This document shows positions 26,386 to 36,150 of a stretch of DNA of 64,000 nt, one piece after another. Location of the stretch: assembly GCA_963780825.1 (NCBI GenBank), contig CAWADL010000023.1:350114-414113 (forward strand), written 5' to 3'. The position numbers were made by a program, and so were the translations under genes. The stretch comes from Roseiarcus sp963780825 (GTDB taxonomy: Bacteria; Pseudomonadota; Alphaproteobacteria; Rhizobiales; Beijerinckiaceae). Each line of letters begins with the position of its first letter. The stretch's first letter is position 1. Under the pieces are notes generated by a model. That model ran no database searches, had not been told where the DNA came from, and worked only from the letters and a program-made list of their open reading frames with translations.

Positions 26386-26515
26386 GGCGGGCTCCGGACT
26401 GCTGTATCAGCGATAAGGCTTGGACCACGCGGCGCGTTGACACAGGTCAATTCCGCGTCAGCGCCGGCCGCGTCGCTACCGGTGCAGTATAAGGCGCCGA
26501 GCCAGGAGGACGCCA

Positions 26516-27355
26516 ATGGACGGAATTTCGCCCCTCGATCGCCGCACGCTGATCAAAGCCACGCTCGGCGTCGGCTTCTGCGCGGCGATCTCGCCTGTGT
26601 TCGCGCAGACGGTTACGACGCCAGCGAATGGGCTGGTGGCCGGGGAAGTCAAGGTGCCCTCCGCGGGCGTCGAAGTCCCCGCCTATCGCGCGGCGCCGGA
26701 GGGGACGGGGCCATTTCCGACAGTGCTCGTCGTGCACGAGATTTTCGGCGTGCACGAGCACATCAAGGACGTCTGCCGTCGCTGGGCCAAGCTCGGCTAC
26801 TACGCGATCGCGCCGGATTTGTTTGCTCGCCAGGGCGACGCCTCGGCCGAGAAGGATATGCAGAAGCTGATGTCGGGCATCGTGGCGAAAACGCCGGATG
26901 CGGACGTGATCGCCGACCTCGACGCGACGCTGGCGTTCGCTGAAGCCGAGAAAACAGCCGACGTCTCCCGCGCGGCGGTTACCGGCTTCTGCTGGGGCGG
27001 ACGGGAGGTGTGGCTCTACGCGGCGCACAATCCAAAGCTGAAAGCGGGCGTTGCCTGGTATGGCCCGCTTGCGCGGCCTCAAACTGATTTGGCGCCGAAG
27101 AACCCGCCGGATATCGTTGGCGAGCTGAAGGTTCCCGTGCTCGGGCTTTATGGCGGACAGGATAAGGGCATCACGAAAGATCAGGTTGCCGCGATGCAGG
27201 CAAAGCTTGTCGCGGCGGGCGGCGCTTCGAAGATCATCGTTTATGAGGACGCCGGCCACGCGTTCTATGCAGACTACCGGCCGAGCTATGTCAAAGCCGA
27301 CGCGGAGGCTTCATGGAAAGAGGCGGCGGCTTGGTTGAAGGGGCATGGGGTGTGA
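26516..27355 (+). CDS. Dienelactone hydrolase family protein, exported
   Basis: This 279-residue alpha/beta hydrolase has a Tat-like leader (L-D-R-R-T-L-I-K-A-T then a hydrophobic run to V-F-A-Q at about residue 31). The triad is Cys159 (G-F-C-W-G-G), Asp216 (G-G-Q-D-K-G) and His248 (A-G-H-A-F), with Glu75 (H-E-I-F-G) in the activating position as in carboxymethylenebutenolidase. The family opens dienelactones from aromatic degradation, but a periplasmic copy with no such pathway nearby may act on other lactones or esters. Confidence 0.88.
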   Translation: MDGISPLDRRTLIKATLGVGFCAAISPVFAQTVTTPANGLVAGEVKVPSAGVEVPAYRAAPEGTGPFPTVLVVHEIFGVHEHIKDVCRRWAKLGYYAIAPDLFARQGDASAEKDMQKLMSGIVAKTPDADVIADLDATLAFAEAEKTADVSRAAVTGFCWGGREVWLYAAHNPKLKAGVAWYGPLARPQTDLAPKNPPDIVGELKVPVLGLYGGQDKGITKDQVAAMQAKLVAAGGASKIIVYEDAGHAFYADYRPSYVKADAEASWKEAAAWLKGHGV

Positions 27356-27361
27356 TTGACC

Positions 27362-27471
27362 CGTCGTTGCGAGCGAAGCGAAGCAATCCAGCGTCGTGAG
27401 ATCGCTGGCCAACCGGAAAGGGCGCCTGCCGCCGTTTGGATTGCCGCGTCGCTTCGCTCCTCGCAATGACG
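27362..27471. repeat. REPIN-like element, family R5
   Basis: Arms CGTCGTTGCGAGCGAAGCGA and CGCTTCGCTCCTCGCAATGA lie between the convergent dienelactone hydrolase and slipin genes. The related copy is at 14616-14754. Confidence 0.8.
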
Positions 27472-27483
27472 ATTCCTCTGGGA

Positions 27484-28255
27484 TCATTGTTTGCTCGCAG
27501 CCTTCGCCAGCGCCCCGGCGAGCGTCACGAACTCGCTCGGCATCATCACGATCGTCATCGTGTTTTGCTCGGCCCCGACCTCGGTCAGCATCTGCATGCG
27601 GCGCAGCTCCAACGAGCCCGGCGACGAGGCGATGATGTCGGCGGCCTGACGCAACAGCTCCGCGGCCTCGCGCTCGGCCTCGGCCTTGATCTGGCGCGAG
27701 CGTTTTTCGCGCAGCGCCTCCGCCTCCTGCGCCATCGCACGCTGCATGGTCGCGGGGATCTCGATGTTCTTCATCTGCACCTGCTCGACCTTCACGCCCC
27801 AGGGCTCGGTGATCGCGTCGAGCGAGGTCCGCAACTGTAAGGCGACGGATTCCTGATCCTTCAGCACGTCGTCGAGCGTGTGCCGGCCGATCGTCGCGCG
27901 TAGCGCGGTGACGGCGGCTTGGGTGACCGCGTCCTCGACATTGGCGACCTCGATCAGCGATTTCTCCGGCTGCATGACACGGCGCCAGATGACGGCGTTG
28001 ATCTTCACCGGCACGTTGTCCTTGGTGATCGTCTCCTGCTGCTCGACCGCGGTGGTCGTGGTTCTCACATCGACCACGGTGCGCCATTCCAGGAACGGCA
28101 GCATGAAATAGAGCGCCGGGACCGGCGGTGCGGGAATAGCGGCCGAGGAAGAAGACGACCGCGCGCTGATATTGATTGCAGACGCGCACCGTCATCAGGA
28201 ACAGTATGATCGCGATGGCAATCACCACGTAAGTCAGCGAGAAATTGAACTGCAT
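27484..28255 (-). CDS. Slipin (stomatin/SPFH family) (one frameshift)
   Basis: This membrane protein of 256 residues has an N-terminal hydrophobic hairpin (V-V-I-A-I-A-I-I-L-F-L) and the SPFH entry Q-Y-Q-R-A-V-V-F-F-L-G-R-Y. After a frameshift near 28118 it continues with M-L-P-F-L-E-W-R-T-V-V-D-V-R and V-K-I-N-A-V-I-W-R-R. The coiled-coil C-terminal part is rich in Ala, Glu and Arg (A-Q-E-A-E-A-L-R-E-K-R-S-R). Slipins scaffold membrane microdomains and often pair with an NfeD protein, which is missing here. It starts 1 base after the xerD stop, so it is in the same operon. Confidence 0.88.
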
Positions 28256-28256
28256 T

Positions 28257-29195
28257 TCAAGTCTCCGGATCGGCGAGCGGGTGCAGGTCGCGCACCATCG
28301 CCTTGGCGCGCTCGTCGAGTACGTGGGTGTAAATCTGTGTGGTGGAGATGTCGGCGTGGCCGAGCAGATCCTGGACCACGCGCAAATCCGCGCCGTTCTG
28401 CAGCAGATGACTGGCGAAGGCGTGGCGCAACACGTGCGGGCTAATCCTCGCCGTCGCGATCCCCGCCGCGGCCGCCGCCGTCTTCAGATCGCGCGCGAAC
28501 GCCTGGCGCGTCAGATGCCCGCTTTCGCTGTCGGAAGGAAACAACCACGGGCTCGAAGCGAGGCCGGGCGCGACCTCCTCCATCAGAGCGCGATAGTGCT
28601 TGATCGCCGCGCGCGCGGGCGCCGAAAGCGGCGCCAACCGATCCTTGTCGCCCTTGCCGCGCACCGTGATCAGCATCTCCTTCGTTCGCGCCACCGAGCG
28701 GGGCAGGGCGATCAGTTCGGAGACGCGCAGGCCCGAGGCGTAGAGCAGCTCGATCAGGCAGGCCATGCGCGCGGTGGCGAGCCGCTCGCGGGGCGCGCGG
28801 GCGGGGTCGTCGAGGCCCTCGCGCGCGACATTGATCAGCTTTTCGACCTCGGCGACGCCCAGCACCTTCGGCAGCGGCCGGCGGCGGCGCGGACCTTCTA
28901 GCGCCAGCGTCGGGTCATCGGTGCGCAGACCCTCGACGAACAGATGCTTGTGCCATTGCTTGATCGCCGACAGCGCGCGCGCCACCGACGCGGCTTTCAG
29001 CCCGCGGGCCGCGCCGGCGGCCTGGAAGGCGCGGATGTCGACGTCGCCCGCATCGAGCGGCGTCTGGCTTCGGCCGCCGAGAAAATCGACATAGGCTTGG
29101 AGATCGCGGCGATAGGCTTCGATCGTGTTTTTCGCCGCGCCCCGCTCGGCGGCGATCGCGTCGAGGAAATCCTCGACGAGATTGAGCGCGCTCAT
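28257..29195 (-). CDS. xerD: Tyrosine recombinase XerD
   Basis: With XerC, this enzyme resolves chromosome dimers at dif. The 312-residue protein has the N-terminal core-binding domain and all catalytic residues: Arg157 (G-L-R-V-S-E), Lys181 (R-G-K-G-D-K), His254 and Arg257 (H-V-L-R-H-A), His280 (L-G-H-A-D) and Tyr289 (I-Y-T-H). Length and lack of phage neighbours indicate the housekeeping enzyme, not a prophage integrase. Its ATG overlaps the stop of a small membrane protein gene (ATGA). Confidence 0.92.
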   Translation of the reverse strand: MSALNLVEDFLDAIAAERGAAKNTIEAYRRDLQAYVDFLGGRSQTPLDAGDVDIRAFQAAGAARGLKAASVARALSAIKQWHKHLFVEGLRTDDPTLALEGPRRRRPLPKVLGVAEVEKLINVAREGLDDPARAPRERLATARMACLIELLYASGLRVSELIALPRSVARTKEMLITVRGKGDKDRLAPLSAPARAAIKHYRALMEEVAPGLASSPWLFPSDSESGHLTRQAFARDLKTAAAAAGIATARISPHVLRHAFASHLLQNGADLRVVQDLLGHADISTTQIYTHVLDERAKAMVRDLHPLADPET

Positions 29196-29335
29196 TTCGG
29201 CGCTTTCGGCAGCTCTATCGTCTCGGTGATTTCGTGCGGGGTGATTTTGACCATCGTGGCCATGTAGAAAATTCCGCCGTAGACGAGCGCGGCCAAGGCT
29301 CCGACGATGACAACGAAGCGAATCAGGGTGGGCAC
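29192..29335 (-). CDS. Small membrane protein upstream of xerD
   Basis: This 47-residue protein has a GTG start and a CCGGAG ribosome site upstream. One membrane segment (F-V-V-I-V-G-A-L-A-A-L-V-Y-G-G-I-F-Y) is followed by a short tail with P-H-E-I-T-E-T-I-E-L-P. A small protein of this form commonly precedes xerD in Hyphomicrobiales; its function is unknown. The stop overlaps the xerD start, so it is co-translated. Confidence 0.8.
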   Translation of the reverse strand: MPTLIRFVVIVGALAALVYGGIFYMATMVKITPHEITETIELPKAPK

Positions 29336-29806
29336 GCGCGGGCTCCGGAAATTATGCGGCAATGTAGTTGGCCGCGCGGGCCTAGGGAACCTTCGCGCCT
29401 CACCTAACGCGTAAACTCATTCCGCCAAGGTAAAATCAAGTCCGCGCTGACATGTTTGTGCAACACTTCGCTCAAATCGTTCGCTGCGCCGCCGGTTTCG
29501 GCGGCAAGCGCTGGACACTCGGCCGCTGGCTCTTAAGGTCCGGCAAAAGCGTGGTGATTCGAGTTGCTTCGGTTCCCCAACGTCTAAGCGTCGATAGATG
29601 GCGAAAATGCGCTGGCAAAATTCGACGGCCTCGTGAATGTCTGCGATGACGACGGGTGCATACAATGGTTATCAATTTGCGAAAGTCGGCGATTTGGAAG
29701 GACGCCCGGCCACGTTTAGGGGCCTTCGGAGACCGCCGTCCTCCTCGGATGGCGGGCCGGAGCTCGAGGTGAGCCGCCGACGCATACGATTTCCCGGGAT
29801 TGCGCG
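29336..29806. other. 470-base gap with no confident gene
   Basis: The only candidate is a minus-strand frame at 29417-29665 (82 codons, containing A-D-I-H-E-A-V-E-F-C-Q-R-I-F and L-D-V-G-E-P-K-Q-L-E-S-P). The first 50 codons look protein-like, but I recognise no family and the end is arginine-rich like a shadow frame. No REPIN element is present. Confidence 0.3.
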
Positions 29807-32800
29807 ATGACGACGGCGCTGCCGGCGTTTGCGTCGGTCGATTTTCAGTGGACGCGCGGTTTGCGCGACGTGTGGTCCGACCCGCCGTTTCACGTCGAGG
29901 ACCTGAACGGCGATGTCGTCGACCGGATCGCCGCGGAATTCTTTGCGCGCACGCGGGCCCCCGAGTTCGAACCCCGTCGGGCAAGTGCTGACCGGACGCG
30001 CCGGCGCCGGCAAGACGCATCTGCTCGGCGCGCTGCGCCGGCGAGTCTGGGAGGGGCGCGGATGGTTCGTGCTGATCGACATGATCGGCATCAACGATTT
30101 CTGGCGCACCGCGGCGCTCGGCTTCCTGCAATCGCTGTCGCGGGTGACGCCGGGGGGCAGACCCAGGCGAGCGCGATCCTGAGCGCCGTGCTGCGCGGCC
30201 TCAATGCTGACGAATTGGCGCGTCGGGCGGTTGCCGGTCTGGTCATGCCGACCCTCACCAAGACGCGGGCGGTCGATCTGCTGATCGCGATGCTCGGCGC
30301 TATCGAGCCCGCCGAGACGCGGAAGCACCAGGACGTCGTGCGCGCCATGGCGCTGCTGGAGTTGCCGGACATGGCGATTGGCACCTACGCGGCGACGTGG
30401 CTGCTCGGCCACGAAGTCGAGGAGCCGCGGCGGCGCGAACTCGGCTTTGTCTCTGGACCCCCGGCGCCGGCGGAAATCGTGCGCGGGCTGCTGTGGATCA
30501 TGGGGCACGCCGGTCCGACGATCATCGCGATCGATCAGTTCGACGCCATCGTCAGCGAGGCCAATGCGCTGGCGGCGGAGGAGGCGGGCGCGCGTCGGGC
30601 CAATTCGATCCTGCAGTCGCTCGCCGGCGGCCTGATGCATCTGCACGATCTCAAGCGGCGGGCGATGACGCTGGTGTCCTGCCTGGAGGCGACCTGGCCC
30701 GTCCTCAAAGAAAAGACAGTCGCCAGCGTCGGCGATCGCTTCCGCGAACTGCCCGTGCTGCCGGCCGTCGAAAACGCGGCCGTGGTCGAGCGGCTCATCG
30801 CGCGGCGGCTGGCCCCGGTCTACGCGGAGAAAGGCTACTTGCCGCCTTACGCGACCTATCCGTTCACGCGCGGCGCGGTCGAGAGCGCGGTCGGGTTGCG
30901 GCCGCGAGCGATCCTGATGCGCTGCCACGAACATCAAGAAGCCTGCCTCGCCGAGGCTCGCCTGCGCGAATGCGGCTCGCTGGCGATTGCGCCGCCGCGC
31001 GTGAGCGCTACCGCTGCGCCGTCGGGGGAAACCGCGGCCCTGGACGAGGCTTTTGCGCGCGCCCGCGCCGAAGCGGCGCCGGTCGCGTTCGACGACGAGG
31101 AGACCGTCGGCGCGCTGGTGTCGCAGGCTTGCGAACTTTATTTGCGGCATCTGTCGCTGCCCGAGACGATCGACGGCGAATCGAGCCCCGACCCCAACCC
31201 GCGAAGCCCGGCGCTGCACGCGAAGCTCGTGTTCGTGTTTCACGATGAGGACGACCGGCAACGGCGCTGGGGGTTCCGGGCGATCGAGCAGGACAATCCG
31301 ATTGCGTTCCAGTCGCGGCTGCGGGCGGCGATGACCGCCTCGGGCGTCGACGCCAATCTGAAGTGGCGGCGGATGCTCGTTCTCAGGACCTGTCCGCCTC
31401 CGCCCGGACCGAAATCGGCGGAAGTCGCGAAGGAGTTTCTCGATGCGGGCGGCGATTTCGTCGATCCGGCGCCCGAGGATTTTGAGATTTTCAGCGCGCT
31501 CAGCCAGCTGGCCAAGGACGCGCCGCCGGGGTTCGACGCCTGGCTGAAGCTGCGCAAGCCTCTGTTCGCGACACGCCTGTTCTATCTCGCGGGGACTCGC
31601 GCCGCCGGAATTCCTGCCGTGGGAGCGCATGGGTTTTGCGCAGCCAGCGGCGCCGAGGGTCGCCGAGGCGCCGGTGAGGACGGAGCCGCCCGCCCCGCCT
31701 GTTTTCATCGCGCCGCCGAAACTGGCGCCGCCGGCTGCACGCGTTATCGAGGCGCCTACGCCGGCCGCGCCGGTTTTCACCGCGCCGCCCAAACCCGCCC
31801 CTGCCGTCCGGCAGGCGCGCGCGCTGGCGGCGTTGCTGACGACGGCGCCGCGGCCCGCGCTCGCCGAATTGCGCGAGGAGGCTTCCGTGTGGCGGCCGCC
31901 GCCGCTTCGGGCGATCCCTGTCGGCCGCGCTGTCGATCGCGGCGGCATGCTCGGGCCGGTGGCGCTGCCGCTGGATATGCTGTCGCGCCATATCGCCATT
32001 CTCGGCGATTCCGGCGCCGGCAAGAGCGTGCTGCTCAGCCGGCTGGTTGAAGAGGCGGCGCTGTTGGGCGTGCCCTCGGTCGTGCTCGACGCCGGCAATG
32101 ATTTTGCGCGTCTGGCGCAACCCTGGCCGTCGCGCCCGACCGAATTCTCCGACGAGGACGCGCGTAAGGCCAAAGCCTATTTCGAGCGGACGGAAGTCAC
32201 GGTCTGGACGCCGGGCGTCATCGGCGGCCGGCCGCTGAACCTGAAGCCGCTTCCGGATTTCGCTGCGCTCGGCGGCGGCGTAGACGCCGAAAGTCTCGGC
32301 GAGCGCGAGGCGGCGGTCGAAATGGCGGTCGCCACGCTCGAACCCTATCTTTCCGGCCGAGGCGCTGCGGCGATCAAACTGCGAGGCGTGCTCGCCGATA
32401 CGCTACGCGCCTTCGCGCAGCGCGGCGGCGGTTCGCTTGATGGGCTGGTTGGGATGCTCGCATCGCTGCCGGACGGCGTGAGCCGGATCGCCGAGGCGGC
32501 GAGCCTGGCCGAGGAGCTCGCCGATCAGCTCGCGGCCGCTATGGCGGGTGAGCCGATGCTGCGCGGCGAGGCGGCGCCGTTCGATCCCGGCCAGCTGTTC
32601 GAGAGCCGGCGCGGCAAGACACGGGTTTCCGTGGTCAATCTCTCGGGCCTCGGGGGCGAGGCCGAGCGTCGGGCGTTCGTCAATCAGTTGCAGATGGCGC
32701 TGTTTGGTTGGATCAAGGCCAATCCCGCGCCGACCGGGCGGTTGTTCGTGCTAACCGAATCGCAAGCCTATGCGCCGGCGCGGGAGACGCCCGCTTGCAA

Positions 32801-33147
32801 GCGAAGCGCGTTGGCGTTGATCAAACAGGCGCGCAAATACGGTCTCGGCATGATCTTCGCTACCGCCGAGCCGCGCGGCGCTCGATCCGGCGATACTCTC
32901 CAACGCGTTGACCCATTTTTATGGCCGCGTCGGCTCGGCGACCTCGATCGAGGCGGTGGATGCGCTGATGGCCGCCAAGGGCGGCGCCGCTGGCGATCTG
33001 GCGCGGCTGAAGGTCGGCGAGTTCTATTATTCGACGCAGGGGTTTTCTCGGCCCGTGACGATCCGCGCGCCGCTGTGTCTGACCCGCCGAGGGCAGAACC
33101 CGCCGACGGCGGCCGAGGTTGAGAGCCTGGCGCGGCTCCGCGCCTGA
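29807..33147 (+). CDS. Tandem P-loop ATPase with HerA-like C-terminal domain (four frameshifts)
   Basis: This protein of about 1,113 residues carries two ATPase modules. The N-terminal one has Walker A G-R-A-G-A-G-K-T-H-L-L-G (residues about 60-70) and Walker B I-I-A-I-D-Q-F-D-A-I. A middle region (residues about 400-600) is followed by an Ala/Pro-rich linker. The C-terminal module has L-G-D-S-G-A-G-K-S-V-L-L-S-R and the HerA/FtsK-like end A-L-D-P-A-I-L-S-N-A-L-T-H-F-Y-G-R. Single-base shifts lie near 29974 (C run), 30165 (G run), 31612 and 32880. Similar double ATPases occur in other bacteria without known function. It stands alone; DNA translocation or surveillance is inferred. Confidence 0.7.
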
Positions 33148-33152
33148 GGGCG

Positions 33153-33326
33153 TCAGGCGTGGAACAGGGCGAAATAGACGACGTAAATCCAGCCGAGCAC
33201 GCCGTCGATGATCGCCCACAGAATCGAATGGTTGTTGACGTAGGAGATCGCGATCGCGAGCGCGGATCCGAAGCCTACGCCATATTTCGCGCCGTCGACC
33301 CTGACGTTGTAATACCCGTTGGCCAT
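33153..33326 (-). CDS. Small conserved membrane protein
   Basis: This 57-residue protein has a glycine- and tyrosine-rich start (M-A-N-G-Y-Y-N-V-R-V-D-G) and two hydrophobic stretches, the second containing S-I-L-W-A-I-I-D-G-V-L-G-W-I-Y-V-V-Y-F. Small proteins of this pattern (N-N-H-S-I-L-W-A-I-x-D-G) are widespread but have no assigned function. It converges on the tandem ATPase, 5 bases from its stop. Confidence 0.75.
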   Translation of the reverse strand: MANGYYNVRVDGAKYGVGFGSALAIAISYVNNHSILWAIIDGVLGWIYVVYFALFHA

Positions 33327-33389
33327 GTTCGGCTCCGCGTTGGCTTGTCGTGCGATATAGGCGCTGAAGTGGCGCGGCGGAAGCTTCGT

Positions 33390-33495
33390 GTCATCCCCGC
33401 GAAAGCGGGGATCCAGGGGCTACACGACGTGCGCTTCAACGTGTTGGCCACACGACGTGCGGCAGCCCCTGGATCCCCGCTTTCGCGGGGATGAC
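33390..33495. repeat. REPIN/MITE-like element, family R2
   Basis: A full-length copy with GTCATCCCCGCGAAAGCGGG arms and the conserved ACGACGTGCG-containing centre, between a small membrane protein gene and a methyltransferase gene. Confidence 0.9.
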
Positions 33496-33545
33496 AACGA
33501 CCGGCTTGATTGTTTCGTTGCTCCGCGCCGCGTCAATCACGGTCT

Positions 33546-34331
33546 TTATTTGGAGCCGCCGGCCTGCGGGACGACGACGTGGTGGCGCGGCGCCTGCTTG
33601 CGTTTTCTGACGACGCAGATCGAGTCGAAAAACTGCAGGCTTTCGATGTCGGTCATCGTGTCGGGCGTATTCCGGCCGCGCTGATAATAGTGCCGGTGCA
33701 TCTCGTCGATCTTGCCCTTCAGATATTCGATCGCCGTGCCCGGTCTGCGCAAGCCACCCTCCATGTGCGGCCAGTAGGCGGAATGCGTATCCTCGATGAC
33801 ATACAACCCGCCCTCGCTCAGACGCGGAAAGAGGACTTCGAAACTCGCGCGCTGGTGGCTGGCGATATGCGAGCCATCGTCCAACACGACATCCAGCCCG
33901 CCCATCTCATCAACCACGCTCGACAGGAACGCCGGATCGTCTTGTGACCCTATGCGTACGCGAGCCGACTTGCCGTCGAAGGCGGCGCAATCCGGGTTGA
34001 CATCGATCCCGTAGATCAGCGCCTCCGGCCCCAAGAAGTCTCGCCACATCCGCAGCGATCCGCCCTTCGAAACGCCTATTTCCAGGAACTTTACGTTCGA
34101 GCCAACCAAGGGCGCGAACAGATCATCGTAGATGGGCAGGTAGTGAAGCCATTTGTGAGCTGTGACGTCTTCGGTTGAAAAGAAAATCTCGGCGGCGCGG
34201 CCGGGGGTCGCTGACCTGATCTCGTCGGTCGGGTCGGCGGAAAAGGCGGAGAAGCGCGGGATGCGCGGGCTGAACAGACGCCACATCTTGTTTTGAAGCC
34301 GCATTCGCCAGCGGCCGAGAGGACGTCGCAT
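33546..34331 (-). CDS. Class I SAM methyltransferase (MycE/TylF-like)
   Basis: This 261-residue protein has SAM-binding motif I in V-K-F-L-E-I-G-V-S-K-G-G-S-L-R-M-W, the acidic loop in I-Y-G-I-D-V-N-P-D-C, and D-V-V-L-D-D-G-S-H plus V-I-E-D-T-H-S-A-Y-W. This set is typical of macrolide and sugar O-methyltransferases (MycE, TylF) and related cephalosporin-hydroxylase-like enzymes acting on glycans. H-K-W-L-H-Y-L-P-I-Y before motif I fits as well. The ATG at 34331 (M-R-R-P-L) is preferred to 34391 on length. No biosynthetic cluster surrounds it, so the acceptor may be a surface glycan. Confidence 0.8.
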   Translation of the reverse strand: MRRPLGRWRMRLQNKMWRLFSPRIPRFSAFSADPTDEIRSATPGRAAEIFFSTEDVTAHKWLHYLPIYDDLFAPLVGSNVKFLEIGVSKGGSLRMWRDFLGPEALIYGIDVNPDCAAFDGKSARVRIGSQDDPAFLSSVVDEMGGLDVVLDDGSHIASHQRASFEVLFPRLSEGGLYVIEDTHSAYWPHMEGGLRRPGTAIEYLKGKIDEMHRHYYQRGRNTPDTMTDIESLQFFDSICVVRKRKQAPRHHVVVPQAGGSK

Positions 34332-34478
34332 CGTTTCGCCAAAGTTCGAGGGAAGCGCGAAGGCGAAAGCGCGACAGGGGCGCGCTGTCAACCCAGCGTA
34401 TTCCCGGCCGACGGCCTATCGGGGCGGAAAAGCCTCTGTTAAAACGCGAGCGATCGGTCGGCGACGAAGGCGGCGCGC

Positions 34479-35391
34479 ATGGAATGGCAAAACACTCCTG
34501 AATCCCTCGAATATCGAGGATCGCCGGGGCGAAGTGGGCGCCAGCATGGGCGGCGGCGGGGGAGGCGGCGGCTTCGGCACCGGCGGGATGGGCATCGGCG
34601 TCATCCTCATCGTGCTGATCATCAGCTATTTCACCGGCATCAACCCGGCCGTGCTGCTCCAGGGCGCGCAGGTCGTCACCGGCAATGGCCATCAGCAGAT
34701 CGCTATGTCACCGCAAGCGCAGCCGCAGCGGATGAACGCGCCGGCGGCGGGCGATGACCGGACGCTGAGCTTGGTGAAGCACGTGCTCGGCGAGACCGAG
34801 GCAGTGTGGGCCGAGGTGCTGCCGGCGCAGAAGGGCGTGCGCTATGTGCCGGCGACGCTGGTGCTGTATCGCGGCGCGACCCAGTCCGGCTGCGGCGGCG
34901 CGCGCGCGGCGATGGGGCCGTTCTATTGTCCGGTCGACAAGAAGGTCTATCTCGACATGTCCTTCTTTGACGAGATGCGCGCCAAATACGGCGGCGGCGG
35001 CGACTTCGCCTATGCCTACGTGATCTCGCACGAGATCGGCCATCACGTGCAGGATCTGCTGGGCATTCTCGACAAGACGGATGAGCAGAAGCAGAACGTC
35101 TCGCGCACGCAGGCGAACGCGATCTCCGTGCGCATCGAGTTGATGGCGGATTGTCTCGCCGGCGTCTGGGCCGCCAACGCCAACAAGAAATGGAAGCTGA
35201 TCGACCAGGGCGACGTCCAGCAGGCGCTGGCGACCGCGCAGGCGATCGGCGACGATACGCTGCAGAAAGCCGCGCGCGGATACGCCGTGCCGGACAGCTT
35301 CACCCACGGCTCCGCGGCGATGCGGCAGAAATGGCTGACGACCGGGCTGCAGAGCGGGCAGGTGGACTCCTGCGACACCGGGGTGATGTGA
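34479..35391 (+). CDS. YpfJ family neutral zinc metallopeptidase (one frameshift)
   Basis: This membrane-anchored protein of 303 residues begins M-E-W-Q-N and, after a frameshift near 34497, continues S-N-I-E-D-R-R-G, a glycine-rich stretch, one membrane segment (G-V-I-L-I-V-L-I-I-S-Y-F) and a large periplasmic domain. The zinc site is I-S-H-E-I-G-H-H-V-Q; R-I-E-L-M-A-D-C-L-A-G-V-W supplies the third ligand, and S-F-T-H-G-S-A-A-M-R is conserved at the end. Function in the cell is unknown. It is divergent from the methyltransferase gene. Confidence 0.88.
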
Positions 35392-35411
35392 ACCTGTGAT
35401 GACGCCGATTT

Positions 35412-35498
35412 GTAGCCGCGATCTACAGATCGCGGTCCTCCGCGATCGGCTCCATGGCGGGCAACTTCACGACGAACGCGATCGGAGATCGCGTCTAC
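35412..35498. repeat. REPIN-like element, family R7
   Basis: Arms GTAGCCGCGATCTACAGATC and GCGATCGGAGATCGCGTCTA, each with an internal GCGATCT/AGATCGC dyad, lie between the convergent ypfJ and pth genes. Confidence 0.8.
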
Positions 35499-35513
35499 AG
35501 TTCGCGCGGCGCT

Positions 35514-36104
35514 CTACTCCGGCTCTGCGAACCCCGCCGCGTCCATCGTCAGATGCACTTTGTTCTGAAAGCTCGCGTCCTCGCCGCGAGCCAGCAGTTC
35601 GGCGTTGCGAGCGATCGCGTCGCAGAGCGCCTCGACCCAGCCCCGCTCCGCCTTCGCGAAGTCGCCGAGCACGTAAGGGTAGACCAGCTCCTTCGCCCCG
35701 GGATGGCCGATGCCTAGCCGGATGCGCTTATAGTCGTTGCCGATATGCGCGGTGATCGAGCGCAGGCCATTATGCCCGGCGTTGCCGCCGCCGATTTTCA
35801 CGCGGCATTTTCCAGGCGCGAGGTCGAGCTCGTCGTGCAGCACGACGACCGCCTTGAGGTCGAGCTTGAAGAACCGCATCGCCTCGCCGACGCTCTGGCC
35901 GGAATCGTTCATGAAGGTGTGCGGCATCAGCAGCGCCGCGCGGACGCCGCCGATCGTCGCGTCAGAGACCACGCCCTGGAAGCGCGCGCGGAACGCCGGA
36001 TAGCGATGCTCGCGCGCAATCGCCTCGACCGCCATGAAGCCGATGTTATGGCGATTGCCGGCGTAGCGCGCGCCGGGATTGCCGAGGCCGGCGATCAGCA
36101 GCAT
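35514..36104 (-). CDS. pth: Peptidyl-tRNA hydrolase
   Basis: Pth releases stalled peptidyl-tRNA by cleaving the ester bond. The 196-residue protein has the catalytic and binding residues Asn9 (G-L-G-N-P-G), His19 (N-R-H-N-I-G-F), Asn66 (T-F-M-N-D-S-G) and Asp91 (L-H-D-E-L-D). The ATG at 36104 is chosen. The longer open frame is an artefact of the rplY frameshift, which joins the two genes. It follows rplY by 46 bases in the standard rplY-pth order. Confidence 0.93.
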   Translation of the reverse strand: MLLIAGLGNPGARYAGNRHNIGFMAVEAIAREHRYPAFRARFQGVVSDATIGGVRAALLMPHTFMNDSGQSVGEAMRFFKLDLKAVVVLHDELDLAPGKCRVKIGGGNAGHNGLRSITAHIGNDYKRIRLGIGHPGAKELVYPYVLGDFAKAERGWVEALCDAIARNAELLARGEDASFQNKVHLTMDAAGFAEPE

Positions 36105-36150
36105 GAGCTTAACGTCGGCCCGCGCGGGCCGACGCCTCTGGATCGGCGGC

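Noticed and set aside
28257..29195. Tyrosine recombinase as a sign of an integrated element
   Set aside because: Sequence and operon context (small membrane protein upstream, slipin downstream) fit housekeeping XerD; no att-like duplication or phage genes are present.
29672..32173. 833-codon minus-strand open frame opposite the tandem ATPase
   Set aside because: Low-complexity Arg/Ala-rich translation without motifs; the plus strand has two Walker A sites and a coherent domain order.
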